Part shown: piece by piece, positions 13,428 to 26,135 of the stretch | Layout: each line of letters starts with the position of its first letter | How positions within the stretch are numbered: position 1 is the stretch's first letter | Assembly: GCA_038503075.1 (NCBI GenBank) | Contig: JBCAML010000003.1 | Coordinates: forward strand, 1,364,001-1,428,000 | Reading direction: 5' to 3' | Origin: Gyromitra esculenta | Lineage: Eukaryota; Ascomycota; Pezizomycetes; Pezizales; Discinaceae | Length of the DNA: 64,000 bases | Translations under genes and position numbers: made by a program | The notes under the pieces: generated by a model | Databases searched by the model: none | What the model saw: the letters and a program-made list of their open reading frames with translations, nothing else | Told to the model about the DNA's origin: nothing

Positions 13428-13545
13428 GATGACGTGGGACTAGGTAAAAGTTAATATTTTCTCTGTTCTCCAGAGTTATCGCGAGTCACGAAAGTACGCG
13501 TGAATAGAAAATGCATAACGTGAGCACGTGGATGAGAGTGTCAGA
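13428..13545 (+). repeat. Degenerate repeat, copy 1
   Basis: The core from 13465 (GTTCTCCAGAGTTATCGCGA, then GTCACGAAAGTACGCGTGAAT) recurs at 13836-13950 in the same orientation and at 13690-13770 inverted. Similarity extends to flanking features such as an upstream AGATGACG and a downstream GCACGTG. No coding sense is evident. Confidence 0.6.
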
Positions 13546-13689
13546 TGTCTTACTTCTTTTCTTTTAGTTAACATACCAACCTACAAAAACAGAACGTACC
13601 TCAAGCTCGCTCATTAAAACATCCATTAATTTTTTCAAATCACACGTCTACCACCTTCCCGTAGGGTTTAACAAACTCAAGATCGAAGA

Positions 13690-13770
13690 CCAATCACGTA
13701 TTCCCACGTACCCACACCCCATTTCGATTCACGCGTACTTACATGACTCGTGGTAAATCCTGAGAACAAA
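13690..13770 (-). repeat. Degenerate repeat, copy 2 (inverted)
   Basis: Read on the minus strand, the sequence GTTCTCAGGATTTACCACGA followed by GTCATGTAAGTACGCGTGAAT aligns with copy 1 over about 40 bases with scattered mismatches. Copies 1 and 2 therefore form an imperfect inverted pair. Confidence 0.55.
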
Positions 13771-13835
13771 AAAGCCTTTGCTTAGCTTCATCTATCTCTT
13801 AGATACTAACACGTCCCCCCAAAAGGCAGAAAGCT

Positions 13836-13950
13836 AGATGACGCGAAGCGACTAGCCCTTACAGAGTTTCTTTGTTTTCAAGATCTATCGCAAGTCACGA
13901 AAGTACGTACGTTTACCGATCACGAAGCGTAAGCACGTGAGTGAGAATAT
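13836..13950 (+). repeat. Degenerate repeat, copy 3
   Basis: A direct-orientation relative of copy 1. Shared blocks are AGATGACG, TATCGC-AGTCACGAAAGTACG and AAGCACGTG-GTGAGA, in the same order. Spacing from copy 1 is about 410 bp. Confidence 0.55.
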
Positions 13951-14622
13951 GGGTTTAGTGTGTTTCAGTCGCTCTCGGGCAAGGAGGAATGTTAAGAGCG
14001 CGGTAAGGGATGCGGCCTAGGGGTTTACCTGGTTCACAGGTAATTTTCCTCACCAAATGTCACTCAGTTCCAGTTTATAAACAGTTAGCTCTTAAACATT
14101 CCCTTTCACCCCACAACCATGGCCACAGTAAGGGTAGAGGGTTGTAACGGAGAAGGAAATGAAAAAGGAGTAGAGGCGGAGAGGTAGGGATGATGGAAGT
14201 GTATCTCTATCATTTCCGTGTGTCGAAAACCATCCCTCGCCATGGCATTGTTTTCAGTTACGCTTTTAACTGCGGCTACACATGTTCTGTAAGTAAATCA
14301 AGATCGTGCAATCGTGTCACCAGTCTTTGGAGACATCTTTAGGGACATTTAACATAAAAAGCTATAGACTAATCCTGTTCAAATCAAAGGTCTCCATGTT
14401 CATTCAAGATAAAACGAAGGGACCAGAGTTGCTTATTTAGACAATGATATCCAACATTCAAACAGCAGTCATTGATACAGACGAAAAAAATCCGCATACT
14501 TTTCGATTTGATTAAAAAAAAGACCACCAGAATAGAGGTAGGGAATGAATAGGGAAAAATAGTTTTTCAAAAAAAAAAGGCCCCCATTTCCACTCCTTTA
14601 TGTCTCGTAGACAAATTATCGT

Positions 14623-16221
14623 CTACATAATAACTTCATTGGACACATCCTAAAACGCCAAATCAGCAAACCTATTCAAAACTTCTACAAGTGGTATTAT
14701 CAAGGACTCACCCTCTTTAGCTCCTTGAACGGCAAGCAAATACAATTCCACACCCTAACCTCGTCCCCAACCTTACAGTCCCTACTCAAGATACTCACAC
14801 TCTGTACCTTCACCCCATTCTTGATTACAGTCGTCGAATGCTCGCTCACACTCATCGGTGTGCCCTCAACACGCGCCCACGCGCCCACTCTACTCTGCCA
14901 TCCAATAATCGAGTACAGAACGCACGCATCATGCTTGATCTCTGCCTCTTCCAACACGATACTCTCCTTCACCCTTGCGCCAGCTCCAATAATCGCACGG
15001 GGCCCAATTGACACATTCGGCCCGAGCTTTGCGGTCGGATCAACTTGTGCGGTCGGGTGGATGAAAACTGGCGGCACAATAAACGCGCTTGGCTTCGAGA
15101 TTTCGGGCGAGTCGATCTGGAAGGCTTTCTGGAGGTACAGGGCATTGGCGGGAACTGCGGAGCCAGCAGTTTTGATCTGGCGCCAAAAATCACGAGTCTC
15201 ATAGACGAAGAATCGGCGTGAATCGGAGAGAGGCCCGAGGATATCCTGTTCTAAGCGGAGAACCGAAGAGGAGTCGCCGTCGGAGGGGTCGAGGGTCGGG
15301 TCAGACGCAAGACGTAGAGCTTTGTCTTCCATAGCAGAGCGTATAAGCGAGAAGATAGAAGCGGAGAAAAGATAGACACCGCAATTGATTAAATTGGAGA
15401 TGTGGGACTCGGGCTTTTCAACATAGTGACGAACCTGTGAGGTCCTTGGGTCGGACACGATGCCTGGACACAATGTTAGTGTTCTAGAATGCATGAAACA
15501 TTATACCACAGCTTCTTCATTGTAAAGCAAGAAGTTTTAGGCATTATTTTTTCGGCTCGTAGCACAAAGCGTCGTGGCGTCCAAAAAGTCGTGTGATGCA
15601 AGGTAGTGGGCGAAAGTCCAACTTACATCCAAAGTTTCTCGCTGCATCGTCTCCAACCCTCGTTCCCAAAAGGACAGCTTCAGCTTCCTTCTCCTCAAAC
15701 ACCTCCAGCATCTCCTTCAACGGGAAGCTGCAGCACACATCCGCATTCAGCACGAATAGCCTCTTCGGGTTCCCTTTCATGATAGCATCTCTGAAATGAT
15801 ACAACCCACCAGCAGTCCCCAATGCGGTGTACTCTCGTAGGTACTTGATCGAGAATTGTGGGAACTCGGAGGCCCACTCACGGATGTACGGAGCGAAAAC
15901 CGCCTCTTCATAGTATCCGATAAGGTACACCTCTTTGATTGAGGGGACCTTGGCGACAGCCGTGAGAGGATGCCAGATGAGTGGGTGTCCTGCAATGTCG
16001 AAAAGCGGCTACGCGCAGAGGGAAGTGAGCAAGTGAGCTTCATCTTGGAGCTGAGGAAATGGGTGGGCAATACCTTAGGCAGGTCTAGGGATAGCGGTCG
16101 GAACCGAGTACCTCTAGAAGGACCTCCAACCTTTTAGCGGGGAAAAAGAAGTCAGTCTCAATGGTTCAATAGCGAATACAATTGGAGGGGCACAAACGAG
16201 AATGAGAGCTTTGTTAGACAT
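14623..16221 (-). CDS. GMPPA-type mannose-1-phosphate guanylyltransferase
   Basis: A GDP-mannose pyrophosphorylase alpha-type protein. In fungi this family supplies or regulates GDP-mannose for glycan, mannoprotein and GPI synthesis in the cytosol. Exons: 16221-16198, 16130-16074, 16008-15627, 15463-14712, 14649-14623, giving 413 residues. The nucleotidyltransferase domain begins with GGPSRGTRFRPLS, followed by KPLFDIAGHPLIWH, LREYTALGTAGGLYHFRD and VLNADVC. The C-terminal left-handed beta-helix shows hexapeptide-type repeats (HPTAQVDPTAKLGPNVSIG) and ends in EVIM. YHFRD, NADVC and the late VGAWARVEGTP resemble GMPPA rather than the shorter catalytic GMPPB/Psa1 paralogue, so the role may be regulatory. 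The first exon codes for only eight residues and the last for eight plus the stop. Start choice: first ATG giving the conserved ALILVGGP. Confidence 0.93.
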
Positions 16222-17530
16222 TATTGAGATGGCGCAGATTGATGAAAGCAAATTTCAATGGGGTATCGATGATATCAGGATATCGATAGGGGGCTATGAG
16301 AGGTGATGGGAGATATATTCAGAGAGGAGGATTCCCTTCGGAGGGGTCTTGCTGCTTAGCTTTGCTGCAGGGGCTTGTCCTCGTGGCACTCTGCGTCGCC
16401 AGAGTTGGTCAAAGCAACAGCCAAGGACAAAAGTGGCTAGTGCGGGGGTTGCACAAACATTGAAACGACCAACAGTAAACGTTCAACGGTCAACCGTTTT
16501 CTTTTTTCTTTCTTTGGATCATTCTGCGAAGTATACTCGGTTCCGTAACCAATGATCTCATGGAGTTGGCCCGAGCTTCTTTTTTCGTGTTTACTGAAAA
16601 AGCAAAGCCTTCTAAAACAAGTAAGGATGTCCCAGTAAAGAAGTCCGTTCCTGGGAGCCACAAGCAGGTATGAGTGACCGTGTGTGACTAAAAGCCAACT
16701 TAGAAAGACATTCATCACTACAGTACGAGAAAATGGGGTGAATCTGCTACAGTATTTTTGGGAAATGCAAGCTTGATTCTGGAGAGTTACATGCTTTTTA
16801 TTTAGTGTGTCGTATATTTCACATTCTTCCCACAGAAAACAAGAATCAAGGAGAGGGCCACTTCCCCAAAGATTGCATTTCCCAGCATTTGTATCCTCAT
16901 TCCAAACATTAATATCAGCAGCTGTGCGTGCGCCCCAAATTTGAAACTTTCCCGTGATGCATCGTTGTACTTTCCAAACATCATTTAAACTACATGTAGT
17001 AGCCCCTCTCGTGAGACCCTAACGAAATATCTCGATTATAGGGATGAAGACTCACTTATCTAATATACCTGAACCTGAAGATAGAGCCTCTGATTATGGT
17101 AATTACTTAGGTCGCTGTATTAAAACTAACAGTCATTACATGGTATTTAGCACATGTTGGTCGTAAGTTGGACGCATTCGTGTCCAGGCAAAAGCCATCC
17201 ATTCTGAGAAATTGACCAAGAGGTCCCCGGGCCCCGAGATATATGTACATGTAAGTGAGAGCTTTTTGTGTGTACGGGGGCTGTAGGACCAGCGTACTCT
17301 CATTATTCACGCTAAATCAGCGGGGCCGTTACACCCCTTGTTCCCAACCCCACTTCCTACCTTCACCATCAGCCTCCTATTACCACATTTGGAAACCCAT
17401 GTTATCAAAACTACGGGTTCAACAGTTTTCTCTCGCTTTTTACCCTGTACATGCTAGATTATAGCCTTGAGACTTTTTGCAGCCGATACGGCGATACTAG
17501 TATCACATAATCTAAGGCCTAAACGGAACC

Positions 17531-17588
17531 TTATTATTAACTCCGTGAATGAAAAATCTATCTATCTATCTATCTTATTATTAACTCC
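17531..17588 (+). repeat. TCTA microsatellite inside a 14-bp direct repeat
   Basis: A run of about four and a half TCTA units (17557-17574) sits between two identical copies of TTATTATTAACTCC at 17531-17544 and 17575-17588. This looks like a local slippage or duplication event in non-coding DNA. Confidence 0.75.
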
Positions 17589-18875
17589 ATCAGGCACCAA
17601 TATCCAGTTCACTATCGACGTCAAAACCCACCCTTCTGCAATCTCCTTCGAATTCAAGGATGAACTGCAAAGAAACAGGGACACTTCTGATATCATTAGA
17701 AGCATTAGCGATGCAGAGTCAGGATCCTAAGAACATGAAGGAATTCTTTATAGATTTCTATCATTGCTCTACTGTGGGTAGTGAGGAATCCATTCCCTCA
17801 TCGCTGCTATTTCATGCATGATACTAACAGCAATCAGAAAAACTAATGGCGCTCGCCACTACTCTCTTCTCAGCTACTTCACGCAACGACCATCACAATT
17901 GCACCCCGCCAACTGAATAATCTCTGGCATTTGACCCTTTCGTTCCTGTATACTGTCAATTAGCACACAGTACAGCGACCAACTAATTTAGGGTTAGGCC
18001 AGGATTAAGAAAAGCAATCATAGCTATGCACAATCTGCTCTAATGTCGGCGTTTAAGTGGCCTTTGGTCCGGCTCCTAATTCAGCCCTTTAGGTCCACTA
18101 CTTAACTCTACGGATGCGCTACAGATATGGCAATTAGGTCACATGAAGAACGTCGCTAGCCATGATTCTCCCAGTGGGGAAATTTATTGGTTTACCTAAT
18201 AACTATCAAGGCTCCATTCATTGGAATATTTAGTCACAGCGAAGTAAGAAAATAAACTTAGACTAAGATAACTTAGAATCCTCGAACAAAGATCGCTTTT
18301 CGACATTGAGAGCTCCAGGGATTTCTTCTCTAGCATCGAATTTGATGATAGGGTTACAGGAGTTTTACTATATGCGTTTCTTGACAGCAGAATGATGTAC
18401 AGAGGCTTGACTCATCTGACGCGACGAGTTTACCCTATTTGTCACACCGTACAAATATATCATTGAATTCTGACATATTTGTAACCATACCTCCTATGGT
18501 CCGGAGTTCGTAGCAAAAACACACACAAATGGACCTAATCCATCCTTTTACAAATACAAACAAAGTTTATTCTATAAGAATCCTAAATAGAGAAAACTCT
18601 AATCAATACTTCAGCAACAAACCAACCGAACGACACCTGCGCCGGCGAACTAGGGTTGTAATGTCACCATGCTACAATACCACCCATTCAACCCCAAGTC
18701 CTTTTGCCTCTACTAACTTTTGTCGCCGCGCTATTCAGCTACATAAAAATTTTAGTTATTGTTTTAAAAGTTATCTATCCTAGAAAGTTGGCAAACCGCA
18801 GCCAAACCTCACACAGAATAGCCATGTATGTGCAATCCTGTGAAAATTTACGTTTAAATGCTCTATATATGACTA

Positions 18876-19030
18876 CAGTAAAATCCCCTGTAAGAATACG
18901 TTTGGCTCCACAATCATATTCTTATAAGGGAACTTTTCCAATAGGAAAAGCGAGACCTACCTGAGATTACCCTTATCGGGACCAGGTTCCGTTCTTGTAA
19001 GGCAAGTACTCTTATACGGCGATTTTACTA
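18876..19030 (+). mobile_element. Probable pogo/Tigger-type MITE, about 155 bp
   Basis: The left end reads CAGTAAAATCCCCTGTAAGA. The right end, read on the other strand, is TAGTAAAATCGCCGTATAAG. The two form an imperfect terminal inverted repeat of about 25-30 bp. Both ends are flanked by TA, the target duplication of Tc1/mariner/pogo elements, and CAGTAAAA is a typical pogo-family terminus. There is no coding capacity, so it would depend on a transposase elsewhere. The first base of the right end appears mutated, suggesting an old copy. Confidence 0.6.
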
Positions 19031-22000
19031 TACCCATTTTATATCCAAAACTCGCTTCTACATTATAAACTGAACCTGTCAATTAAAGTCAGTGGCTCAA
19101 TGTGTTTTAATTTATACTCTTTAACTCACCACGCGGGGAAATTCCCAAAGTTTCTCGCCGCCAAGCCCCAGCCGTGTGCTTACATGTACTCTTTAACTCC
19201 AAGGAAACCTCCAAGTGTCTTTACCCTCCACCCCCAACGTGACCATCTAGGTCATTGGCTATATAAATTAAAAATCCGCTTTCCATAAGAGACGGGATAC
19301 AAAATGCCGACATAAAATCCAGTAAGAAACAATCGGTAAACAATTCTTCCGTCGCGTCGGTGCACGGTGCAACACTAAATCCGCCGGGTATTTGTTCGCC
19401 CATTGGTACAGCCGATCCCCCGAGATCGATCGTATCCAGAATACCGTATTTCGTAGTCGTAATTTCAACAATATGAGCCTCCAAAATTAGGCAGCACACG
19501 AGTTCCCGGCCACATCAATCATAAAAATTAAACCTGTTTCACCACACATGTACGTACGCATGTGGAATACGTATGTGTATTCATACTATGCCATCATGAC
19601 TATACGAACCCCGCAGTAAACTAAATTATCAGCCCATAATAGTCAGGTAGCTCGTTATAGTGGAGCCTAGCCATAGCTACTATGCAGACACGTACGCCGC
19701 TTTGCAAAAGTAAGAACTGCTCTAGAAGTGAGATTGATACGATCTGAACTTTCTTTTGCATATCTCCGGGAAATATGAGTGGCTAGATCTACGGTATTCA
19801 ATCTATTTCGTGATCATTAGTTCACCAGAAGCCACAGACTAGCGGGAACAGTATTCATTGATTGGTATCGACAAGGAAGCTACATGCATGCAGATTCATC
19901 TCCACTCAATAGTCCGGATCTCGGTATTCTTTTTACAGTTCAAAGCGGCCCGGATACGAGATTAAGCATAGTTGACTGAAAGCTTGAATTTGAGTAACTT
20001 TATTGAAGACTGGTTGGGGGGAGGTGAATATACGTTGTCAGTTTAAACAATCTTGAATTATAAACAAACTCTCGTTGAGGGCATAAACTTACATATAGAC
20101 CCCAAAGGCCTAGACCCCACACCAACATACAGGCATAGTGTGCCCTCAAGCCACCAAGAGAGCTCGAAGGATGGACATGCTTCTCAAGATGATATGATAT
20201 TGCTGGGGTCGAAAATATGTCGTGGGTGATATAGAGTCCTCCCTTGTGACCGCAAACTCCCCAATCACCTGCAGATCATCTTAATAGTTTGCAGTTTATA
20301 CCTACCACGTGTTAAATCATAATATGTCACTCGTATACCATTTAGCAGGGTGTTCTGATTTACCCTATGTGAACGCACTAGCTATATCTCTCTCCAGTGT
20401 AAGCGTTCATTTGAGTACGGATTAGTCGCTTCTGTTTAAACAATCGAATGCAGAAGCTAGAGAAACACCAAGTCCTAGCATTACTGGAGTTTGTGATACA
20501 ATCCGGAACACGTTTTATTCACTTGCCAACCTATTCATTCTATATACGATTCGGAGAAAAGCAAGGCTAGAGATAAGATCAGGCCACCGAGTACATGAGT
20601 AGAACTGAGAGCCACGCCAGCCCCAAATCTTTACGGTAATCCTGTCAACCTATATTTCGGGGCTCAACCGACCCCACGAAGAGTCCCTCCACATCTGTCA
20701 AAAACAATACTGCTGACCCACTAACTATCTATGTAGCGAACGCCTTATCTAGGATGAACCATTGTTCGATTAGAGCCTTACAGCGGGCTGTATACAGTGA
20801 TTAAGGTACATAGCTTGGTCAGAGCGTAGAAGTACAGAAAGAAAGATATCGAGGCCCCGCAGATAGTGCGTGCAGCCGCAGCTTTTGAAATCTTGGTAAT
20901 ATAAACTCCCCAATGTCGAAAATCACACCACTTCCTGAGCTATCCACCATATCAACTGCCGAGTTGTGCTAGGTGAAGCCCTTGAGCTCGCCCAGGCGTA
21001 GCTGCAAAGACACATGAGTGACCACTACATTATTATTGGTCTGACAATTAATTAATAAAAAGCAAAGAAATACGACTGACATGATGCATCCATCAAATGG
21101 TTGGTTGTTCATTTTGCAAATCTAGAACGAAGAAAATACATGAGTTTCACCTAGTTATTCGAGGATACTGGTCCTAGGCACCGATATCCAGAGTCGTAAG
21201 CGCTCTTTGAAAGTTCTTCTGGAAGCCCATCACACGCAAATTAGCATAACACGGGAAGATATTACGGCAAGGAAGCTGCTGAAGGAAACAGGGTTAATCC
21301 ATAACAGGTTCCTCGCAGTTTAGCGACCACAGAAATATCTTATCAAGTGGCTGGAATCGACAGCTGCGGATCCGCTCGCTAAAGAAAAAATGACAGATTT
21401 CGAAAAAAACGATATCTGAGTGATTAGAGACAAAACTGCTTGCTGGGTCGATCACGCAGTACAACCAGAAGCCAATCACTCGATGAGCGGGTTGGGCTAG
21501 CCACCAACTGTGCTGGACCGTTGTAGCCTTGCAGGTCTCATAAACTCGAAATTACCGCACAGAACTGACTCCTGTCCAAAGCGACGCGCTGATCTCAGTT
21601 AAAACGAGCCTAGCAAACTAATAGATACTATTGCTGTTTGGCTACTCACTAATTAACCTAGTGTTAAGGTTCGCAATTTAAAGTAGGCAGTAGGGGTAGG
21701 TATTATATACAGACGACCTATATATATAGAGTTTATATGCTAGATTGACGTCATCCGACCCAGTTGAGTAGCGGCTGACGAGAAGGGGGTTAGTCAGTGT
21801 ACCCTACAATTCACGAGATGGTAAACCTAGATTTCTATTAAGTCTCGACCAACTTTGTGTGTCTACTCTAAATCTACCCCACCATCCAATCTTATCCTTG
21901 AGTTGATGGGTATGAGAAATCGTGACTGGAGATTGCTTACGCTATAACTGGCTGTCAACAGTGTGGGATAACCCACTGGGGAACAACAACATCGACATCT

Positions 22001-24431
22001 GTCGGCTGTACAGGGGGTAGACCCTGAGCACCGTTAATCCCCTCAAATTCGAGGAATACACGTGAGACCCCTTTCTTGGTACGTTAAAGACGATTCTCGT
22101 GACCTGTCTAATACTAATAAGGTCCACATATCTATATGTACTCATCCCAAATGAGAAAGGTATCCAAGAGAACGAATACGAAGATTTGGAATACTTGCGC
22201 CAAACTCCCCGGGAGCGATGGATGATAGGGACAAGTCTCATCACAGGAAACCTAGGTCGATGAAATGAGATACATTACAAGAATAGTTCTTCGAGGCCAT
22301 AGCAACCAGATCTGACCGCGGTTGGCGAGTGACCCCTTAAATAGAGTCCTCTAAAAAGGAACCATCATGAAACCATTCAGCCGAAAAATTTATCAACTGG
22401 CTGGTTTTTAACTGCTGCTCAAAGAAAGATATCGCCTGAGGGAACAAGAAGTTACCTAGTTTATTTCTGGGGTGGGAAATGCAAGTAAGCTTTCGCTTCA
22501 CTTTGCGAGATTCGGTGTCCCTGGTAAAGTGATACCCAGATCCGTTCGACAGCCACGGGACAAGCCGATGCATATAGATAAAGCTGATCGCTAAATGGCC
22601 CAATACTTCAAAATCGAGTGTTGATTTTCTCGTGCGAGGACTACGGTGGGTGGCCCGTGGAGCACCATTGCAATATGTATGCAATGCATGGGCATAGTGT
22701 TACACATGGCCAAGAACCAAAACCGATTTTCGATGTGGGGCTGAGCTAAATCAGTTAAATGCTTAAACCGCCCAAATAGAGTATCCAATCAGACTTGCTA
22801 CCTGGCGGAGCATGGGGAAACTCGCTTTAGTTCAACGGGGTAGTCGATCTCCGCCAAATAAGAAACTTGATCTAACTCTAAGGATTTGGAATTATAGCAC
22901 CATTGCTATTATGGGAGAGAAAGAGTAAGGGCGGTATTGGATTGTGCCGGTAACGTGCCGTGTATTGATGCAGCCTCAAAACCGATCTCGATCTTGGAGT
23001 TGCTCAGTGCGGCAGAGGACAACATCAAGCCATTTAATACTTATAACGGATGGTTGGATTCCTATAAATTTTTACCACATTTTGAAGAGTACATCTTCTC
23101 TCCGATTAACCCACAACCAACTAGTGTCTCATAGAAATCAGACATTACTTCGTCACGCGGAGTTAAATAAAGAATAGAGTTATGTATGATAACTGCAAAA
23201 AAGCTGGAGTTCAAGGTCGAGCTGTCACCCGTCATAAAATTTCGTGTTTGGACCGAAACTGACCGAATGTAGAAGCCGCTTGATAACATGTACGTAGTAT
23301 ATGTGCATTCATGATAAGAAGCAGGAAGAGAGGTGAAAGCGGATAGTATGGTATGAGTCAAGACCTCTTGAGAAAGACATTTAGGGTGATCGAAAAGCAT
23401 TCAAATCGGGTACATCCGTTCCTTCCTAACATACGCGCAAGCTATTCAAATGGACCGGTGCGTAGGTGGAGGTGTTCGGCGTTGTAACCGGCTTCCTCGT
23501 TGACAGGGAGACGTATTTTTTCCTGCCTGACTTAAACCAATCATCAACTATCAGGGCAAGGCCTGTGCAGGTGGCTTCTGTGTCTGTCGATGAAGGATCT
23601 TTCGAGTAAACCGGAGGCCCCAATGAACATGGATAACGATGCCAAGGTGTTTGTTTTTAAGGATCGGGGCCGTCGGGCTCGAGTTCTACCGACTTTATGC
23701 GAGTGATAAAATATGATGCACAAAAGCGGCCGAAACCAAGATATGGAGAAGAGGAGCGAATATACTGACCAGGTGCTCGCAAATATTGCACCCTCTCAAG
23801 AGTCAAGTGGACACGTAATTTCTCGGCCCGGAGTGTTCCGATATTTCTTTTTGGCTCCCTGAACACGGAATTGCGTTGCATCAGATTATTCAGTGCAGAA
23901 TCCTATCAGGGAGACATTGATAATGAACTAATGATGTAGAGTAGATATTTTGGGAGTGGGGTTGGAAAAGCGGATAGTTTGAGGTTGAGCCTATTTGCGG
24001 GAGCATACGCATGGAATCCGGAATCCGGCTTCCCTTTCGAGATCGAAAACGTGCAATGTGGCGTCTTGGAACAGCCTTGGCAGCCTTGGCAGCCTGAGAC
24101 CAAATTCTTGTGTGGACGATCGGGTTGCATTGGAACCGCCGAGCAACGATCCAGGATCAACTAAAACAAATGAACATGGGCTTAACTCAACTCCTCACCA
24201 CAAGACATCTCGTCCCGCCGTGAGCCTTTCTACATAATATATCTACCCCCCCAATTCCTATTTCTGTTGCTGTGAACGTTGACCGTCACAAATAGCTTTC
24301 GTCCGAATTATTCTGTTCTCTATTTATTAAGGCCACTCCCCTTTAACACCGTTTAAAACCCACCGCTATTTTAGAACGAAACACCACACTATTCACCCTT
24401 TGCCCCCTTCAATACACCACCGTTTGTCGCC

Positions 24432-26135
24432 ATGCCGAAATCTCTCTTGTTCGCCTCCTCGTTTCTTGTATCGCTGTTGCTAGTAAAATACGACCCTGCG
24501 CATTTCTCATCAATTTGGACGTTCTTTGGTGTGCCCTCGGTGTTGTTCACAGGACTATTCATATATAAGGTCATCATATACCCCCTACTTCGCTCGCCAC
24601 TCCGTCACATACCAACTCCCAAGGGCGCGCACTGGCTGCTAGGCCACTTCCGCGAGATCCTCCGAGATCCGACTGGCGTGCCGCAACTCAGGTGGCTTGA
24701 TGAGTTGCCCAACAACAATGGTATCATCCGGTACATGGGTTTCTTTAATCGCGAACGCATAATGCCTGTTAGTCCTAAAGCACTGTCGGAAGCACTACAA
24801 CTAAAAAGTTACTCTTTCTTAAAACCAAGCTTTATGCGGGATGGCATCGGCCGTATCCTTGGTGTGCGGGGGATCTTGTTCGCAGAGGGCGAGGTGCATA
24901 GGCATCAGCGGAAGCTTTTGTTGCCTGCATTTTCCCATGCTCATATCAAGAACCTCGTACCAACATTCTGGAGCACCTCCCGTGAACTCGTAGATAAGAT
25001 CACCGAAATTGTTTTAGCCGCAGAAAACCAGCCCCCAGTTATTCAGATGAGCCGCTGGTGCTCGCTTGCGACACTTGATATCATTGGCCGCGCCGGCTTT
25101 GGGTATGAGTTTCGGGCATTGGAAACCGCCGGTGAGTCTGAAGGTGATGAAGGCGGATCCGAGTTGGCACGGGCATATAGCGTTCTTTTCTCTTCGCCCG
25201 ATGCCTCGCCAATAAGGCGCCTGATGCGCTTAGTCTTACCAACCCGGCTCCTGTGGGCCATCCCTGCCAAGCGGAACAGAGACATAAATAAAGCCTCAGA
25301 AGTTGTCAAACGTGTTTCGCTTGAGATCGTCGAGGCTAAGAAACTCGAAATCAGTGAGAAAAAGGGTGACGCTCAGGATGGCAAAGATCAAGACATACTC
25401 TCTGTCATGCTCAAATCTGGCGACTACGTGGGTGCCGATGGCATCGACGTCATGAAGGATCAAATGATGACCTTCCTCGCAGCAGGCCATGAGACCACCG
25501 CATCAGCCATGACTTGGGGCCTGCACCTTCTTTCACTAAAAGAAAACCACCAAATACAGTCTCGCCTTCGCGATGAAGTTCGTGCCGCCTTCCCACACGG
25601 TATCCCCGAGGATGTCTCTTATGAGAAAATCGAGTCGCTCAAGTATCTCCGGAACGTTACCTCTGAGGTGCTTCGGTTTTTCCCGCCGGTGCCATTGACG
25701 GCACGGTTTGCGGCCGAGGACACGACGATTGCAGGGCAGTTTGTGCCCAAGGGGACGCATATCGTGCTTGTGCCATGGGCGATTAATAGAAGCAAGGAAC
25801 TGTGGGGAAAGGACGCTGATATTTTCAGACCTGAGAGGTGGGATGATGGGAAGGCTGAAAGTAATTATGCGTTCATGACGTTTTTGGCAGGGCCCAGAGG
25901 TTGTATTGGGAACGTGTTTGCGAAGATTGAGTACAAGTGTTTGATGGCTGGGTTGATTGGTATGAATCCCTTCTAGTTACTTCTTTTTTTTGTGGGGCTA
26001 ATTTTGGCTTGGTGGATAGGACGATTTGCGTTTGCTGAGGGGACGGAGGGGCGGGAAATCACTATGAGGAGCGGTATCACGTCGAAGCCGAGTGGTGGGA
26101 TCCCGCTGAAGGTCAGCCTGATCCCGGGTTGGTAA
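24432..26135 (+). CDS. Cytochrome P450 monooxygenase
   Basis: A haem-thiolate monooxygenase expected to be anchored in the ER and to need a P450 reductase. Two exons, 24432-25959 and 26020-26135, give 547 residues, normal for a fungal P450 with a long N-terminus. One or two hydrophobic segments lie within residues 5-50, followed by the proline-containing hinge HIPTPKG. The I-helix motif AGHETTAS lies near 25485, the K-helix ExxR is EVLR at about 25660, PERW follows at 25831, and the haem loop FLAGPRGCIG puts the axial Cys at about residue 491. All catalytic signatures are intact. I cannot assign a CYP family or substrate, and no neighbouring genes suggest a secondary-metabolite cluster. Confidence 0.95.

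Larger units (their letters stand above)
10957..14622. other. Gene-free region upstream of XPB
   Basis: About 3.7 kb without a supportable gene. The first few hundred bases should hold the XPB promoter. From about 13.43 to 13.95 kb it carries a three-copy degenerate repeat, annotated separately. The rest is AT-leaning with a few homopolymer runs and no RNA gene that I can recognise. Confidence 0.5.
16222..24431. other. 8.2-kb gene-poor region
   Basis: I find no supportable protein gene in this block. All open frames are short and lack motifs on either strand. It holds a likely pogo-type MITE (18876-19030), a small TCTA microsatellite with flanking duplication near 17.55 kb and otherwise unique-looking AT-leaning DNA. 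No tRNA or rRNA was recognised. Both ends should contain promoters (GMPPA on the left, P450 on the right). Confidence 0.5.
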
